The position numbers and the translations under genes were made by a program. The notes under the pieces were generated by a model, which worked only from the letters and a program-made list of their open reading frames with translations, ran no database searches and had not been told where the DNA came from. Below, piece after piece: positions 46,000 through 54,860 of a DNA stretch of 64,000 nucleotides (position 1 is its first letter; the number at the start of each line of letters is the position of its first letter). Location of the stretch: the NCBI GenBank assembly GCA_028869185.1, contig JAGWTA010000014.1, forward strand, positions 1 to 64,000, read 5' to 3'. This DNA comes from Hyphomicrobiales bacterium (lineage in GTDB: Bacteria > Pseudomonadota > Alphaproteobacteria > Rhizobiales > Beijerinckiaceae).

Positions 46000-46472
46000 G
46001 GCTTAACCTCTGGCTTCATGTCGCGGACATAACTGGCGATGGCGGCATAGGGCGCATCTGCCGGCGCGCTTGCAGCCTTCTGCGGCATTTCCGCCGGGCG
46101 CGATGCGTGACATTCGAAACAATCGATCTTGACCGCTGCGTAGCTATGGCAAGATTTGCAGAAATGCTGATCGCTGGAAAAGGCGACAGGTTTGCCATCG
46201 GCGCCTTTGACGGCGTGACAGGAGACGCAGCCTGCAAGGCTGAACTTTTCGCCGCGCACACCCTCGTGAACCGTTTCCTTGCGATCATGAAAAAGCATTT
46301 TCATGTGATTGCGCCGCATGAACTCCGTATCGGCGACGCAATGCTCTCCCTGCCCCTTCGGCGGATGGGGCACGGGCGTGCGACCAGCTTCCTCGGCGCC
46401 GGCCGGCGCACAAAACAGTGCGCCGGCGAGCGCGATCATCGGCGCCCAAGCAGCGAGGATTTTGCGGATCAT
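45996..46472 (-). CDS. dsrJ: DsrJ, periplasmic triheme cytochrome c
   Basis: DsrJ (158 aa) has a signal anchor (MIRKILAAWAPMIALAGALF) and three CxxCH heme sites: Cys82-Cys85-His86 (CVSCH), Cys105-Cys108-His109 (CKSCH), Cys118-Cys121-His122 (CFECH). Cys45 may be the unusual His/Cys ligand known from other DsrJ. It is the c-type cytochrome of DsrMKJOP. The frame extends upstream into dsrL; ATG 46472 overlaps the dsrL stop by 4 nt, as usual in this operon. Confidence 0.95.
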   Translation of the reverse strand: MIRKILAAWAPMIALAGALFCAPAGAEEAGRTPVPHPPKGQGEHCVADTEFMRRNHMKMLFHDRKETVHEGVRGEKFSLAGCVSCHAVKGADGKPVAFSSDQHFCKSCHSYAAVKIDCFECHASRPAEMPQKAASAPADAPYAAIASYVRDMKPEVKP

Positions 46473-48424
46473 TCGCCCAGACCCATCTGGATATATCCCG
46501 TCGGGCAAACGTCTGCGCAGATATGGCAGCCGATGCATTTGGAATAATCGGTATAGACGTAGCGACCGACCGCACGTTCCTTTTTCGGAACGCGCTGCAC
46601 CGCCGTCTGCGGGCAATAGATCACGCAATTGTCGCACTCGAAGCAAAGGCCGCAGCTCATGCAGCGCTTGCCTTCGTTTTGCGCCTGCTCCTCGGTGATC
46701 GCGATCATACGCTCGTCGAAATCGCCGATAACGTTTTCGGCGAACACGTGGCGCTCGTTGCGCTTGTTGCGCGCGGCATTCGGGAAATGACCCTTGAACA
46801 GATCCTTGTGCGGGATGATCTGGGTCGATCCGCGATCCTCGTAATTGTGGATCGCGAATTTGCTCCCCGACGTGCCACGCACCTGCCCGTGATCGTAGGG
46901 CGCGGGGTCAAGATTGCGCTGATGCAGTTCTTCCAAAAGGTTGAACTGATGAACGTCGACTTTGGGCCGCTTGTCGTCCGGCGTGCCGGCGAGGAAGTGA
47001 TCCATCGTTTCCGCGGCAATGCGACCATGGCCGATTGCAGTCGTCAGCAGATGCGGCCGAACGGCGTCGCCGCCGGCGAAATGCTTGTCCTTGTTGCGGA
47101 CCTTGTAGGTCGAGTCGATCGCGATGGCGCCACGGCCAGCGTCGAGCGCCTGCAACCCTTCGCTCAGATCGGCCATCTGGCCGATGGCGGAAATGACCAT
47201 GTCGCATTCGATTTCGAACTCGGTGCCGTCGATCGGATGCGGCACGGGGCCCTTCATCGTGCATTGGCACATGCGCAGCGAGCGGGCGAGGCCGTCGGGG
47301 CCTTTCACCACTTCCAGCGGCATGACGCCGCCACGGATTTCGACGCCTTCGCGCTTTGCGTCTTCACGCTCGTGTTCGGCGGCGGTCATCTGCTCGATCG
47401 GGAACAGCGAGGTCAGCACGATCTCGACGCCTTCGCGGCGCAACGCGCCGGCGACGTCATGCGCCGTGTAGCCGAAGGTCGAGGCGTCATGGGCGTCATG
47501 ACGGTGGGATTGCGAGATGTGGCCCAAACGGCGGGCGACCGAAGCCACGTCGATGGACGTGTCGCCGCCGCCGACGACGATGATCTTTTTCGCCGTCGAG
47601 AAAACCCAGCCGCGGTTGAACGCATCGAGGAAGTCGACGCCGGTGATGCAGTTTTCAGCATCGGCGCCGGGAACCGGCAGAGGCCGTCCCTTCTGCGCGC
47701 CAATCGCCCAGAAAATCGCGTCATAGTCACGCTCGAGATCGGCGACGGAGACATCGACGCCGACGCGGGTGCTCGTGCGCGCCGTAACGCCTTCCAGCGC
47801 GAGGATGCGGCCGATTTCGGCGTCCAGCATGTCACGCGGCGTGCGGTAGCCCGGGATGCCGAAACGCATCATGCCGCCGAGTTTTTCGTGCGATTCGAAA
47901 ATGGTGACGGCATGGCCTTTCATGCGCAGGAAATAGGCCGCCGCAAGGCCGGCCGGCCCGCCGCCGATGACGGCGATGCGCTTGCCGTGCAAAGCCGGAG
48001 GCTTCGGGAGCGTCGTCTGGTTCTGGATGGCCCAGTCGCCCACATATTGCTCGACAGCGTTGATGCCGACGAAATCATCGACCTCGTTGCGGTTGCAGCC
48101 GTCTTCGCATGGCGCGGGGCAGACGCGTCCCATGGTTGCGGGGAACGGATTGGCCTCGACCATGCGGCTGAAGGCGTATTCCTGCCATTTCATGCCCTCG
48201 ACCGGCGGCTTGTCCATGCCGCGCGCGATCGACAACCAACCGCGGATGTCATGGCCCGAGGGGCACGAGCCCTGGCACGGCGCCGTGCGGTGGACATAGG
48301 TCGGGCACTTGTAAGAGCGATCGGCCTGGAAAATCTTGGACGACAGATCCGTCCAGTTCCACATTGTATCGCCGTTCTTGTAGCGCCGGAATGTGTGCGG
48401 CTTGGCCGGAGCGGATTCGTTCAT
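46469..48424 (-). CDS. dsrL: DsrL, NAD(P)H:acceptor oxidoreductase of the rDsr pathway
   Basis: DsrL (651 aa) is a flavin-containing iron-sulfur protein, similar to glutamate synthase small subunit (GltD). It has an N-terminal Fe-S region (YKCPTYVHRTAPCQGSCPSG), FAD site (IAVIGGGPAGLAAAYFL), second nucleotide site (VVGGGDTSIDVASVARRLG), and a C-terminal ferredoxin domain (MSCGLCFECDNCVIYCPQT and CIGCHICADVCPTG). DsrL with DsrAB is diagnostic of the oxidative (reverse) direction. AAGGAGACGACG precedes ATG 48424. It follows dsrK and overlaps dsrJ by 4 nt. Confidence 0.95.
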   Translation of the reverse strand: MNESAPAKPHTFRRYKNGDTMWNWTDLSSKIFQADRSYKCPTYVHRTAPCQGSCPSGHDIRGWLSIARGMDKPPVEGMKWQEYAFSRMVEANPFPATMGRVCPAPCEDGCNRNEVDDFVGINAVEQYVGDWAIQNQTTLPKPPALHGKRIAVIGGGPAGLAAAYFLRMKGHAVTIFESHEKLGGMMRFGIPGYRTPRDMLDAEIGRILALEGVTARTSTRVGVDVSVADLERDYDAIFWAIGAQKGRPLPVPGADAENCITGVDFLDAFNRGWVFSTAKKIIVVGGGDTSIDVASVARRLGHISQSHRHDAHDASTFGYTAHDVAGALRREGVEIVLTSLFPIEQMTAAEHEREDAKREGVEIRGGVMPLEVVKGPDGLARSLRMCQCTMKGPVPHPIDGTEFEIECDMVISAIGQMADLSEGLQALDAGRGAIAIDSTYKVRNKDKHFAGGDAVRPHLLTTAIGHGRIAAETMDHFLAGTPDDKRPKVDVHQFNLLEELHQRNLDPAPYDHGQVRGTSGSKFAIHNYEDRGSTQIIPHKDLFKGHFPNAARNKRNERHVFAENVIGDFDERMIAITEEQAQNEGKRCMSCGLCFECDNCVIYCPQTAVQRVPKKERAVGRYVYTDYSKCIGCHICADVCPTGYIQMGLGE

Positions 48425-48444
48425 CGTCGTCTCCTTTTGCGTTC

Positions 48445-49989
48445 TCAAGACACCGGCGCTGCATGCGCCGCGTCATATTCCTCAGCCTGTCGCGAACCGG
48501 TCATCAAAATGGCGTTCGAGACCATTTGATGCACGCTCACGATGGATTCCATGTCGAAGCCGAATTGCGGCAGGACCTTTGAAAACTGCGCCTTGCAGAT
48601 GGCGCAGATCGCCGCCATGTGCGTCACGCCATGCTCTTCGGCGACTTCCTGCAACGCGCGCATGCGCGGCTGGGCGCCCTTGAGACGGACGTCCATCAAT
48701 TCGTCGGTCAACAAACCACCGCCGCCGCCGCAGCACAGCGTTTTCTCGTGGATCGTTTCGGGCGCCATATCGAAGAAATGGTTGCAGGTTGCGCGCAGGA
48801 TGGCGCGCGGAATTTCGAACTGACCGCCCGGTTTGTCGCCCATACGCGAAGCGCGCGCGACATTGCAGGAATCGTGGAAGGTCAGGCGGAACTCGTCGTT
48901 CTTCGATTTGTCGAAACGCAGCTTGCCGTTTTCGATCAGATCGTTGGTGAATTCGCAGATGTGCTGCGGGATCGGATAATTCTGATCCAGAAAATCGAGC
49001 GGGCCCACGAGCGTGTTGAGGAACGAATAGGCGACGCGCCAGGCGTGGCCGCATTCGCCGAAGACGAGCCGCTTGACGCCAAGCTCTTCGGCGGCAATGC
49101 GAATACGCTCGGCGACCTTCTTCATGTTTTCGTGCGAGCCGACGAACATGCCGAAATTGGCCGCCTCTGAGGCATAGGAGGAAAGCGTCCAGCTCACGCC
49201 GGCCTCGTGCAACACCTTGGCGTAGCCGATCAGGCCTTCCATGTGCGGCGAGGCGAAAAAGTCGGCGCTGGGCGTCACGAGCAGAATATCGGCGCCCTTC
49301 ACATCGAGCGGGAGCTTCACCGGCACGCCGGTATCTTCCTCGATTTCCTCCTCAAGGCTTTCCAGCGTAGCGCGCAGGGCTTTCTGCGGCAGACCGAGGT
49401 TGTTGCCGACGTTGAAGACCTTGCCGATGATCTCGTTGGAATATTTCTGGCCGAGGCCAATCGTATCCATGATGTCGCGCGCGGCCATCGAAACTTCAGC
49501 CGTGTCGATGCCATAGGGACAGAACACGGAGCAGCGGCGGCACTGCGAGCATTGATGGAAATAGCTGTACCATTCATCGAGAACATCGCGCGTCAGATCG
49601 CGCGCGCCGACGAGTTTGGGCGCAATCTTGCCGCCAAGCGTGAAATAGCGGCGGTAAACGCTGCGCAGAAGATCCTGTCGCGCGACGGGCATGTTTTTGG
49701 GATCGCCCGTGCCCATGAAATAATGGCACTTGTCGGTGCAGGCGCCGCATTTTACGCAGGAGTCGAGGTAAACGCGCAAGGCGCGCGAACCGTTGACCAG
49801 TTCGCCAAGGCGGTTGATCGCCTTTTCCTGCCAATTGTCGACGAGCTCCCCTGGAAAGCCGAGCGGCTTCTGCATCGCAGGCGATGCGACGAAAGGCTTT
49901 GAGTCCGCCATCGCGCCGCACGCGAGCGGCGGGATTTCGATCGGGTCGCCGTGGACGTGATCTTTTCCGTTGAATTTTGTCGGCGCCAT
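48445..49989 (-). CDS. dsrK: DsrK, heterodisulfide-reductase-like iron-sulfur subunit
   Basis: DsrK (514 aa) is the cytoplasmic catalytic subunit of DsrMKJOP that reacts with DsrC. Two [4Fe-4S] sites at 78-88 (CVKCGACTDKCHYF) and 147-157 (CSQCRRCSVFCPYG) are followed by the two CCG-type domains of HdrD (TFHDSCNVARASRMG, LCCGGGGGLLTDEL) that hold the catalytic non-cubane cluster. GECGHAW is also present. The frame extends upstream over dsrM; ATG 49989 (MAPTKFNGKD) is the proper start. Order dsrM-dsrK-dsrL. Confidence 0.95.
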   Translation of the reverse strand: MAPTKFNGKDHVHGDPIEIPPLACGAMADSKPFVASPAMQKPLGFPGELVDNWQEKAINRLGELVNGSRALRVYLDSCVKCGACTDKCHYFMGTGDPKNMPVARQDLLRSVYRRYFTLGGKIAPKLVGARDLTRDVLDEWYSYFHQCSQCRRCSVFCPYGIDTAEVSMAARDIMDTIGLGQKYSNEIIGKVFNVGNNLGLPQKALRATLESLEEEIEEDTGVPVKLPLDVKGADILLVTPSADFFASPHMEGLIGYAKVLHEAGVSWTLSSYASEAANFGMFVGSHENMKKVAERIRIAAEELGVKRLVFGECGHAWRVAYSFLNTLVGPLDFLDQNYPIPQHICEFTNDLIENGKLRFDKSKNDEFRLTFHDSCNVARASRMGDKPGGQFEIPRAILRATCNHFFDMAPETIHEKTLCCGGGGGLLTDELMDVRLKGAQPRMRALQEVAEEHGVTHMAAICAICKAQFSKVLPQFGFDMESIVSVHQMVSNAILMTGSRQAEEYDAAHAAPVS

Positions 49990-49996
49990 GTTCGCC

Positions 49997-50713
49997 TCAC
50001 GCTTTGCGCGGCGACAGCGGCGAGACATAGCGTCGCTCGCGGGTGTCGTCGGCTTGATTGCGCGTCGGCGAGAAGAAGACGCCCGGCGCATGCAACAGTT
50101 TGGAGAAGGGAAAGATGATCATCAACGCGGCGACAAGCCCGAGATGAACCAGCAAGATCGGATCCTGCGGCAAGGGGCGCCAGTCGAAATACATCAGCCC
50201 GAGAATGAACGCCTTCAGCGAGACGATGTCGGTATGGGCGACGAATTTCATCGCCATTCCGGACAGGCCGATGGCCACGAGCAGCGCCAGGATCAGGTGG
50301 TCCGAATAATTCGTGATGTAGCGCACGCGCGGCACGATGAACCGCCGCGCCCAGAGCGCGAGCAGTCCGCCAACCATCGCGAAGGCTGCAATCACGCCGG
50401 CGGGCTGCGCAAGCACCACCAGCTCAGGCACAGGCTGGAGAAAATAGCGCAGGTGACGGAAGAGGACGAGCGCAAGCCCCACATGGAACATCCATCCGAA
50501 CACCCAAATCCATTTGTTGGATTTGAACAGACTCTCGAAAAGAGTCACTTCGCGAAACATGCGCGCGACGACGCCAGCGCGCGTGATCGGCGCCGGCGTC
50601 GTTGGGATTTTGAGCGGCGCAGGCGTCCGGGCGTACTGCGCGATTCTGTAGGCGAGTCCGCCGACCAGAACCAATGTCGCCACGTAAAAGAGCCCGGCGT
50701 AAAGCGCCGTCAT
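49997..50713 (-). CDS. dsrM: DsrM, NarI-like b-type cytochrome
   Basis: DsrM (238 aa) is the membrane subunit binding two b hemes, similar to NarI. About five helices: YAGLFYVATLVLVGGLAYRI, WIWVFGWMFHVGLALVLFRH, AGVIAAFAMVGGLLALWARR, HLILALLVAIGLSGMAMKFV and ILLVHLGLVAALMIIFPFSK. Histidines in FHVGLALVLFRH and VHLGLVA are likely heme ligands. It transfers electrons between quinone and DsrK. Located 7 nt before dsrK and 57 nt after dsrC. Confidence 0.93.
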   Translation of the reverse strand: MTALYAGLFYVATLVLVGGLAYRIAQYARTPAPLKIPTTPAPITRAGVVARMFREVTLFESLFKSNKWIWVFGWMFHVGLALVLFRHLRYFLQPVPELVVLAQPAGVIAAFAMVGGLLALWARRFIVPRVRYITNYSDHLILALLVAIGLSGMAMKFVAHTDIVSLKAFILGLMYFDWRPLPQDPILLVHLGLVAALMIIFPFSKLLHAPGVFFSPTRNQADDTRERRYVSPLSPRKA

Positions 50714-50770
50714 GTCATTCTCCTCCCCTTGGAATCTGCTCGCTTGTTTTGAGCAGTTTTTTTTATCGCG

Positions 50771-51106
50771 TCAGACGCAGCCCGTCGGCTTCGGCAAACC
50801 GGCGATCTTACACGCCTGCTTGGCGGGGCCGTAGGGAAACAGCGCGTAGAGCGCCTTCTGGTCGCCCTTTTCCTTGCCGAACTTCTTCGTCATTTCCTTC
50901 ACGAGAATGCGAACGGCCGGGGCGATCTGGTATTCTTCGTAATAGTCGCGCAGGAAGTTGACGACTTCCCAGTGGTCAGGCGTCATGTTGATGTTTTCGC
51001 TCTGCGCGATGAGGCCCGCCAGTTCAGGATTCCACTGATGGATGTCCTTCAGGTAGCCTTCTTCGTCATGTTCGGCGACGAGACCGTTGACTTCATAAGA
51101 GCTCAT
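50771..51106 (-). CDS. dsrC: DsrC, sulfur-carrier protein with both cysteines
   Basis: DsrC (111 aa) is the substrate-carrying protein of DsrAB. Both functional cysteines are here: Cys99 in KQACKIAGLPK and the penultimate Cys110 (PTGCV), eleven positions apart. Other marks: EEGYLKDIHQWNPELAGLIA, MTPDHWEVVNFLRDYYEEYQ and LYALFPYGPAKQ. GGGAGAAG precedes ATG 51106. It sits between dsrH and dsrM in the standard order. This is the only one of three DsrC-family proteins in the window able to form the trisulfide. Confidence 0.97.
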   Translation of the reverse strand: MSSYEVNGLVAEHDEEGYLKDIHQWNPELAGLIAQSENINMTPDHWEVVNFLRDYYEEYQIAPAVRILVKEMTKKFGKEKGDQKALYALFPYGPAKQACKIAGLPKPTGCV

Positions 51107-51129
51107 TTCACTTCTCCCAGAGTTTGTTT

Positions 51130-51438
51130 TCACAGCCACGCGCAAACGCGCGATTTCTCCGCAGCCAGATCGACAAATCCGGCGTAGTCGACGACTTTCA
51201 CGCCGTCGACAAGATCAGACGCCTTCATGCCGCGGGCCGCAAGATCAGGTCCCAGCGCATAAATCGCGCAGGCGCCGTTCTTGGCGGCAAGCGCGCCGGC
51301 GAATTGCGAGCCCTTGCGGGCGCCGACAACGCCGTCCTCGATCAGAAGCACGGCATCGCCGGCAGAAACGTGATCGAGGCAGCTCTTCAGCGACGAGCGT
51401 TCGAAGGGCGACTTGTTAACAGTATGCAACGTCGACAT
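51130..51438 (-). CDS. dsrH: DsrH subunit of the DsrEFH sulfurtransferase
   Basis: DsrH (102 aa) is the TusB-like subunit of the cytoplasmic DsrE2F2H2 complex that passes sulfur to DsrC. The conserved cysteine is Cys20 (RSSLKSCLDHV), the same position as in Allochromatium. Other parts: AVLLIEDGVVGARKGSQFAG and AARGMKASDLVDGVKVVDYA. ATG 51438 is chosen over an upstream in-frame TTG overlapping the dsrF stop. Confidence 0.93.
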   Translation of the reverse strand: MSTLHTVNKSPFERSSLKSCLDHVSAGDAVLLIEDGVVGARKGSQFAGALAAKNGACAIYALGPDLAARGMKASDLVDGVKVVDYAGFVDLAAEKSRVCAWL

Positions 51439-51446
51439 GGACGACC

Positions 51447-51857
51447 TCAAAAGCTCAGGACGACATCTTGCGCCGCGATGATCTTGCTCATCTCTGCGCG
51501 ATCGACCACGATCAGCGACGGCTTTTCCGCGTAATCGTCGTCTTCGTCTTCGTATGTCACGGGCATCAGGTTTTCGACCTTGAGGCCACGCTCGTCGAGC
51601 GATTCACGCTCGACGTAGAGTTTGCGCACCTCGTAATCGCCAAGCGCCTTGTAGGTCTTGGAGAAATTTTTCATGCCGGCGGCGGCGGTGTCCTGACCGT
51701 CCATCAGCTGATAGACGCCGTCGTCGATGAACGCGAGGCTGACATGCTGCTCGAACGCCGCTCCAATCAGGACGACTTCGAGCGATTCAAGGGCATAGAT
51801 CGTCCCGTACGGCGCCTTGCGGTTGACGTAGAGAAACTTTTTCTTCGTCTCGCTCAT
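51447..51857 (-). CDS. dsrF: DsrF subunit of the DsrEFH sulfurtransferase
   Basis: DsrF (136 aa) is the TusC-like subunit, starting MSETKKKFLYVNRKAPYGTI, with ALESLEVVLIGAAFEQHVSL and FIDDGVYQLMDGQDTAAAGM. As in other DsrF proteins there is no conserved sulfur-binding cysteine in the region seen in DsrE. It lies 3 nt after dsrE and 8 nt before dsrH, so the three are tightly coupled. Confidence 0.95.
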   Translation of the reverse strand: MSETKKKFLYVNRKAPYGTIYALESLEVVLIGAAFEQHVSLAFIDDGVYQLMDGQDTAAAGMKNFSKTYKALGDYEVRKLYVERESLDERGLKVENLMPVTYEDEDDDYAEKPSLIVVDRAEMSKIIAAQDVVLSF

Positions 51858-51860
51858 CGC

Positions 51861-52253
51861 TCAATCTCCGAAAACGACGAGACGATCGGCTTCGATGCCG
51901 GCCTCGATCAATTGCCCGAGGCCGGAAATGCGGAAGCCTGGCGCGATATTGTCGCCGTCCTTGCCCTGCCGCTTCGCTTCGTTGGCGTCCAGGATGCCGC
52001 GACGCTGCGCGGCCGCAATGCAGACAACCAGATCGAGCTTGTGGCTTTCGGCCAATTCGCTCCACAGCTTCTGCAGATTGCGATCATCCTGCGGCGGCAC
52101 AGTGTAACGCGTGCCGTTGTTCACGCCGTCGTGATAAAAGAACACGCGAAAAATCTCGTGTCCCTTGGCGAGAACAGCCCTGGCGAACTGATAGGCCGTA
52201 TCGGACGCCTGATGCGTATACGGGCCTTCGTTGACGACAATAGCAAAACGCAC
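51861..52253 (-). CDS. dsrE: DsrE subunit of the DsrEFH sulfurtransferase
   Basis: DsrE (130 aa) is the TusD-like subunit with the catalytic Cys78 (KLDLVVCIAAAQRRG), at the same position as the active cysteine of Allochromatium DsrE. Other marks: RFAIVVNEGPYTHQASDTAY, VFFYHDGVNNGTR and GLGQLIEAGIEADRLVVFGD. It lies 13 nt after dsrB. dsrEFH next to dsrAB marks the oxidative pathway, since sulfate reducers lack it. Confidence 0.95.
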   Translation of the reverse strand: MRFAIVVNEGPYTHQASDTAYQFARAVLAKGHEIFRVFFYHDGVNNGTRYTVPPQDDRNLQKLWSELAESHKLDLVVCIAAAQRRGILDANEAKRQGKDGDNIAPGFRISGLGQLIEAGIEADRLVVFGD

Positions 52254-52266
52254 TTTTCGCCCCCGC

Positions 52267-53346
52267 TCAGAAATGCACGTGCGCGGACATGTTCATCGTC
52301 TTGCGCGCGCCGGTCCAAGTGTCGAGGTGATGCTTGGTGAAGGCGAAACCGCACAATTCGAAGAAACGCGGCCAGCCGATGCGCTCGATCCATTCGCCGA
52401 GGCGCTCGAAGTCGCGACCGTTTTCCTTGTAGGCGTAGAGAATCTTGCGCACCACATCCTCAACCTCGGGCCAGCGCGGCGCGTTATTGGGGAGATTGGC
52501 GACAACCAGCTTGTGGAATGTTGGCTTGGAGCGCGCATTCGAATGCTTGCCGCCAACCCAGATCGCAATCTTGGTGGAATCGGCGCCGTTGATCTGCATG
52601 GGCGGACACGGCGGGTAACAGGCGCCGCAGCACACGCATTTCTTCTCGTCGACTTCAAGCGAAGGCACGCCGTTGACCATCGCCGGGCGGATGGCCGCGA
52701 CCGGGCAGCGCGCAACGACGGCGGGACGCTCGCAAACCTTCGACACGAGGTCGTGATTGATCTTCGGCGGCTTGGTGTATTGCACGTTGATGGAAATATC
52801 GCCCTGGCCGCCGCAGTTGATCTGGCAGCACGAGGTCGTGATGCGCACACGGTTCGGCATCTCTTCGACGACGAATTCGTGATGCATCATGTCCATCAGG
52901 CTCTTGACGACGCCGGACGCGTCAGTGCCGGGGATGTCGCAATGCAGCCAGCCCTGCGTATGCGAAATCATCGAAACCGAATTGCCCGTGCCGCCGACCG
53001 GGAAACCGTTGCTCTGCAGGGCGTCGATCAGCGGCTGCACCTTGGCGAAGGAGCTGACCATGAATTCGATGTTGGAGCGCGTCGTGAAACGCACATGGCC
53101 TTCGGCGAATTTATCGGCGATGTCCGCGAGCAGACGGATCGTATAGACGTCCATCTGACGCTGCGTGCCGGCGCGCACGGTCCAGACCTCGTCGCCGCTC
53201 TTGGATACGTGATGCAGGACGCCCGGACGCGGGCGATCATGCCAGGCCCAGTTCCCGTAATTTTCACGCAACTTGGGATGCATGTAGGGGAAGGGATCCG
53301 GCACACCCGTTTCATCGGGACGGCGCAGTTGTGGCGTGGCGTTCAT
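52267..53346 (-). CDS. dsrB: Reverse-type dissimilatory sulfite reductase subunit beta
   Basis: DsrB (359 aa) pairs with DsrA in the cytoplasmic siroheme(amide) enzyme that oxidises DsrC-bound sulfur to sulfite. Siroheme/[4Fe-4S] residues lie around Cys136 (GWLHCDIPGTDASG) and Cys173/174/178 (TSCCQINCGGQGD). A ferredoxin insertion is at 237-247 (CVCCGACYPPCPP). The C-terminus ends TGARKTMNMSAHVHF. Start MNATPQLRRPDETG at 53346. 59 nt after dsrA. Direction (oxidative) is inferred from dsrEFH and dsrL. Confidence 0.97.
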   Translation of the reverse strand: MNATPQLRRPDETGVPDPFPYMHPKLRENYGNWAWHDRPRPGVLHHVSKSGDEVWTVRAGTQRQMDVYTIRLLADIADKFAEGHVRFTTRSNIEFMVSSFAKVQPLIDALQSNGFPVGGTGNSVSMISHTQGWLHCDIPGTDASGVVKSLMDMMHHEFVVEEMPNRVRITTSCCQINCGGQGDISINVQYTKPPKINHDLVSKVCERPAVVARCPVAAIRPAMVNGVPSLEVDEKKCVCCGACYPPCPPMQINGADSTKIAIWVGGKHSNARSKPTFHKLVVANLPNNAPRWPEVEDVVRKILYAYKENGRDFERLGEWIERIGWPRFFELCGFAFTKHHLDTWTGARKTMNMSAHVHF

Positions 53347-53405
53347 AAAACAATCCTCCCGGAATTTATGATGTGCGCGCGGCTGACGCCGCGCGCCTGC
53401 GCCGA

Positions 53406-54695
53406 TCAGTCGGCGGCGACGTCGAGACCGGCTTCGCGCGCCTTGCGCTCGAAGTACTTTTCGGCCTCGTCGGTGAAATCATCCGTGCGCACATAGCAGG
53501 ACGTGCGGGGATGGTTGACCATGTTCGGATCGGGCTCGATTTCCATCGCTTCCAGGAACGCCGGAAGGCCGATGCGATCGATCGTCTCGCCGATGCGCTC
53601 GTGCTCAAGCGCATTGTCGGCGAAAAAGTCGATCATGCGGCGAGCAAGCGCGACCAGCTTCTCGTAATCTTCGTCCGTGTCGAGCTTGATGAAGGGAATG
53701 ATCATCGTTCCCATCAGGTCGCCGATCTTCAGGGCGCGCTTGCCGCCGATGAGGATCGAGGCGCCGCGATCGTCGCCCGGCGCCAGAGCCTTGTTCATGA
53801 CGTTCAGGCAGTGCATGCAGCGAACGCAGGACTTGTTGTCGACATCGAGCGTGTCGTCGTCGTTCAGGCTGAGCGCGCGCGTCGGGCACATCGCGATGAC
53901 GTGATCGATCGTATATTTACGCCCCTGTTTCGCGACGTATTTCTTCACTTCTTCCTGGTTGACCTTCATGTCGTCGCGCCAGGTGCCGATCACCGCAAAG
54001 TCGGCGCGATGAATGGCGTTGACGCAATCGTTGCCACACCCGGAAAACTTGAACTTGAACTTGTACGGCAGCGCCGGACGATGCATTTCGTCGAGGAATT
54101 CGTTGAGCACCGTGCGGTGCGCCTTCACCTCGTCGTAGCAGGACATTTCACAGCGCGCGTGGCCGACGCAGCTCATCGAGGTGCGCATGGCGGGACCGGC
54201 GCCGCCGAGATCGAAACCGATTTCGTTCAGCTCGTCGAACGCCTTCTGGACGTTCTCGGTCGTGCAGCCCTGGAACATGATGTCGCCGCTCTGACCATGG
54301 AACGCGATCAGGCCCGAGCCGTGACGCTCCCAGATGTCGCAGAGCTGACGCAACACATCGGTCGAATAATGATAGCCGGCCGGCGGCTGCACGCGCAGCG
54401 TGTGGAATTCCTTCGACGCGGGGAACTTGTCGGCGACTTCCGAAAAGCGCGGAATAACGCCGCCGCCGTAGCCGTAAACGGAAACGGTGCCGCCCTTCCA
54501 GTAGCCGAGACGATTTTCGTAGGAATGCTCGAGCTGACCGAGCAGGTCGTTCATCATCGGCGCATATTGCTTGTCGCCGGAATCACGCAGTCTCTTCAGG
54601 CCCGTCACGAAGCTCGGCCAGGGACCGGTCTCAAGCTGGTCCAGAAGCGGCGTCGGATGATGCGCTTTTGCGCCTTTACCTTCATCGTGCGACAT
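53406..54695 (-). CDS. dsrA: Reverse-type dissimilatory sulfite reductase subunit alpha
   Basis: DsrA (429 aa) is the alpha subunit of DsrAB. The cluster-siroheme motif is complete: Cys176-x5-Cys182 (CVGHARC) and Cys220-x3-Cys224 (CGNDC), almost identical in position to Archaeoglobus DsrA. A ferredoxin domain is around Cys290-Cys293-Cys296 (SCVRCMHC). It is the first gene of the 16-gene dsr array. ATG 54695 is preceded by GGGAGG; an in-frame GTG at 54701 would lie too close to that site. A promoter with an overlapping palindrome is about 100 nt upstream. Confidence 0.97.
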   Translation of the reverse strand: MSHDEGKGAKAHHPTPLLDQLETGPWPSFVTGLKRLRDSGDKQYAPMMNDLLGQLEHSYENRLGYWKGGTVSVYGYGGGVIPRFSEVADKFPASKEFHTLRVQPPAGYHYSTDVLRQLCDIWERHGSGLIAFHGQSGDIMFQGCTTENVQKAFDELNEIGFDLGGAGPAMRTSMSCVGHARCEMSCYDEVKAHRTVLNEFLDEMHRPALPYKFKFKFSGCGNDCVNAIHRADFAVIGTWRDDMKVNQEEVKKYVAKQGRKYTIDHVIAMCPTRALSLNDDDTLDVDNKSCVRCMHCLNVMNKALAPGDDRGASILIGGKRALKIGDLMGTMIIPFIKLDTDEDYEKLVALARRMIDFFADNALEHERIGETIDRIGLPAFLEAMEIEPDPNMVNHPRTSCYVRTDDFTDEAEKYFERKAREAGLDVAAD

Positions 54696-54763
54696 GACCA
54701 CCCTCCCTCAGGTTGAAGTCGAACATATCTGATTAATAGCGCGCGAGTTCACGATTCGCTCTT

Positions 54764-54860
54764 TTCACACGCGCTGACTGGCGACATAATAACACAGGAT
54801 TTGAATATGAGAATAGGATTCTCGCGATTGTGCAAAAGTCTTTTCACCGGAGCGTGTGAA
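54764..54860. repeat. 9-bp inverted repeat spanning the dsrA/tauD-like intergenic region
   Basis: TTCACACGC (54764-54772) is the exact reverse complement of GCGTGTGAA (54852-54860), which runs into the ATG of the tauD-like gene. In addition TCTTTTCAC occurs as a direct repeat at 54760-54768 and 54839-54847. These could be paired operators letting one protein control both divergent units. Confidence 0.5.
54786..54823 (-). promoter_or_regulatory. dsrA promoter with palindrome in the -35 region
   Basis: Minus-strand TATTAT (54786-54791) is separated by 17 bp from ATTCTC (54809-54814), a poor -35 box that lies inside the palindrome GAGAATAGGATTCTC (54809-54823). This layout suggests control by a dimeric regulator, possibly an activator. 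Inferred from sequence only. Confidence 0.5.
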
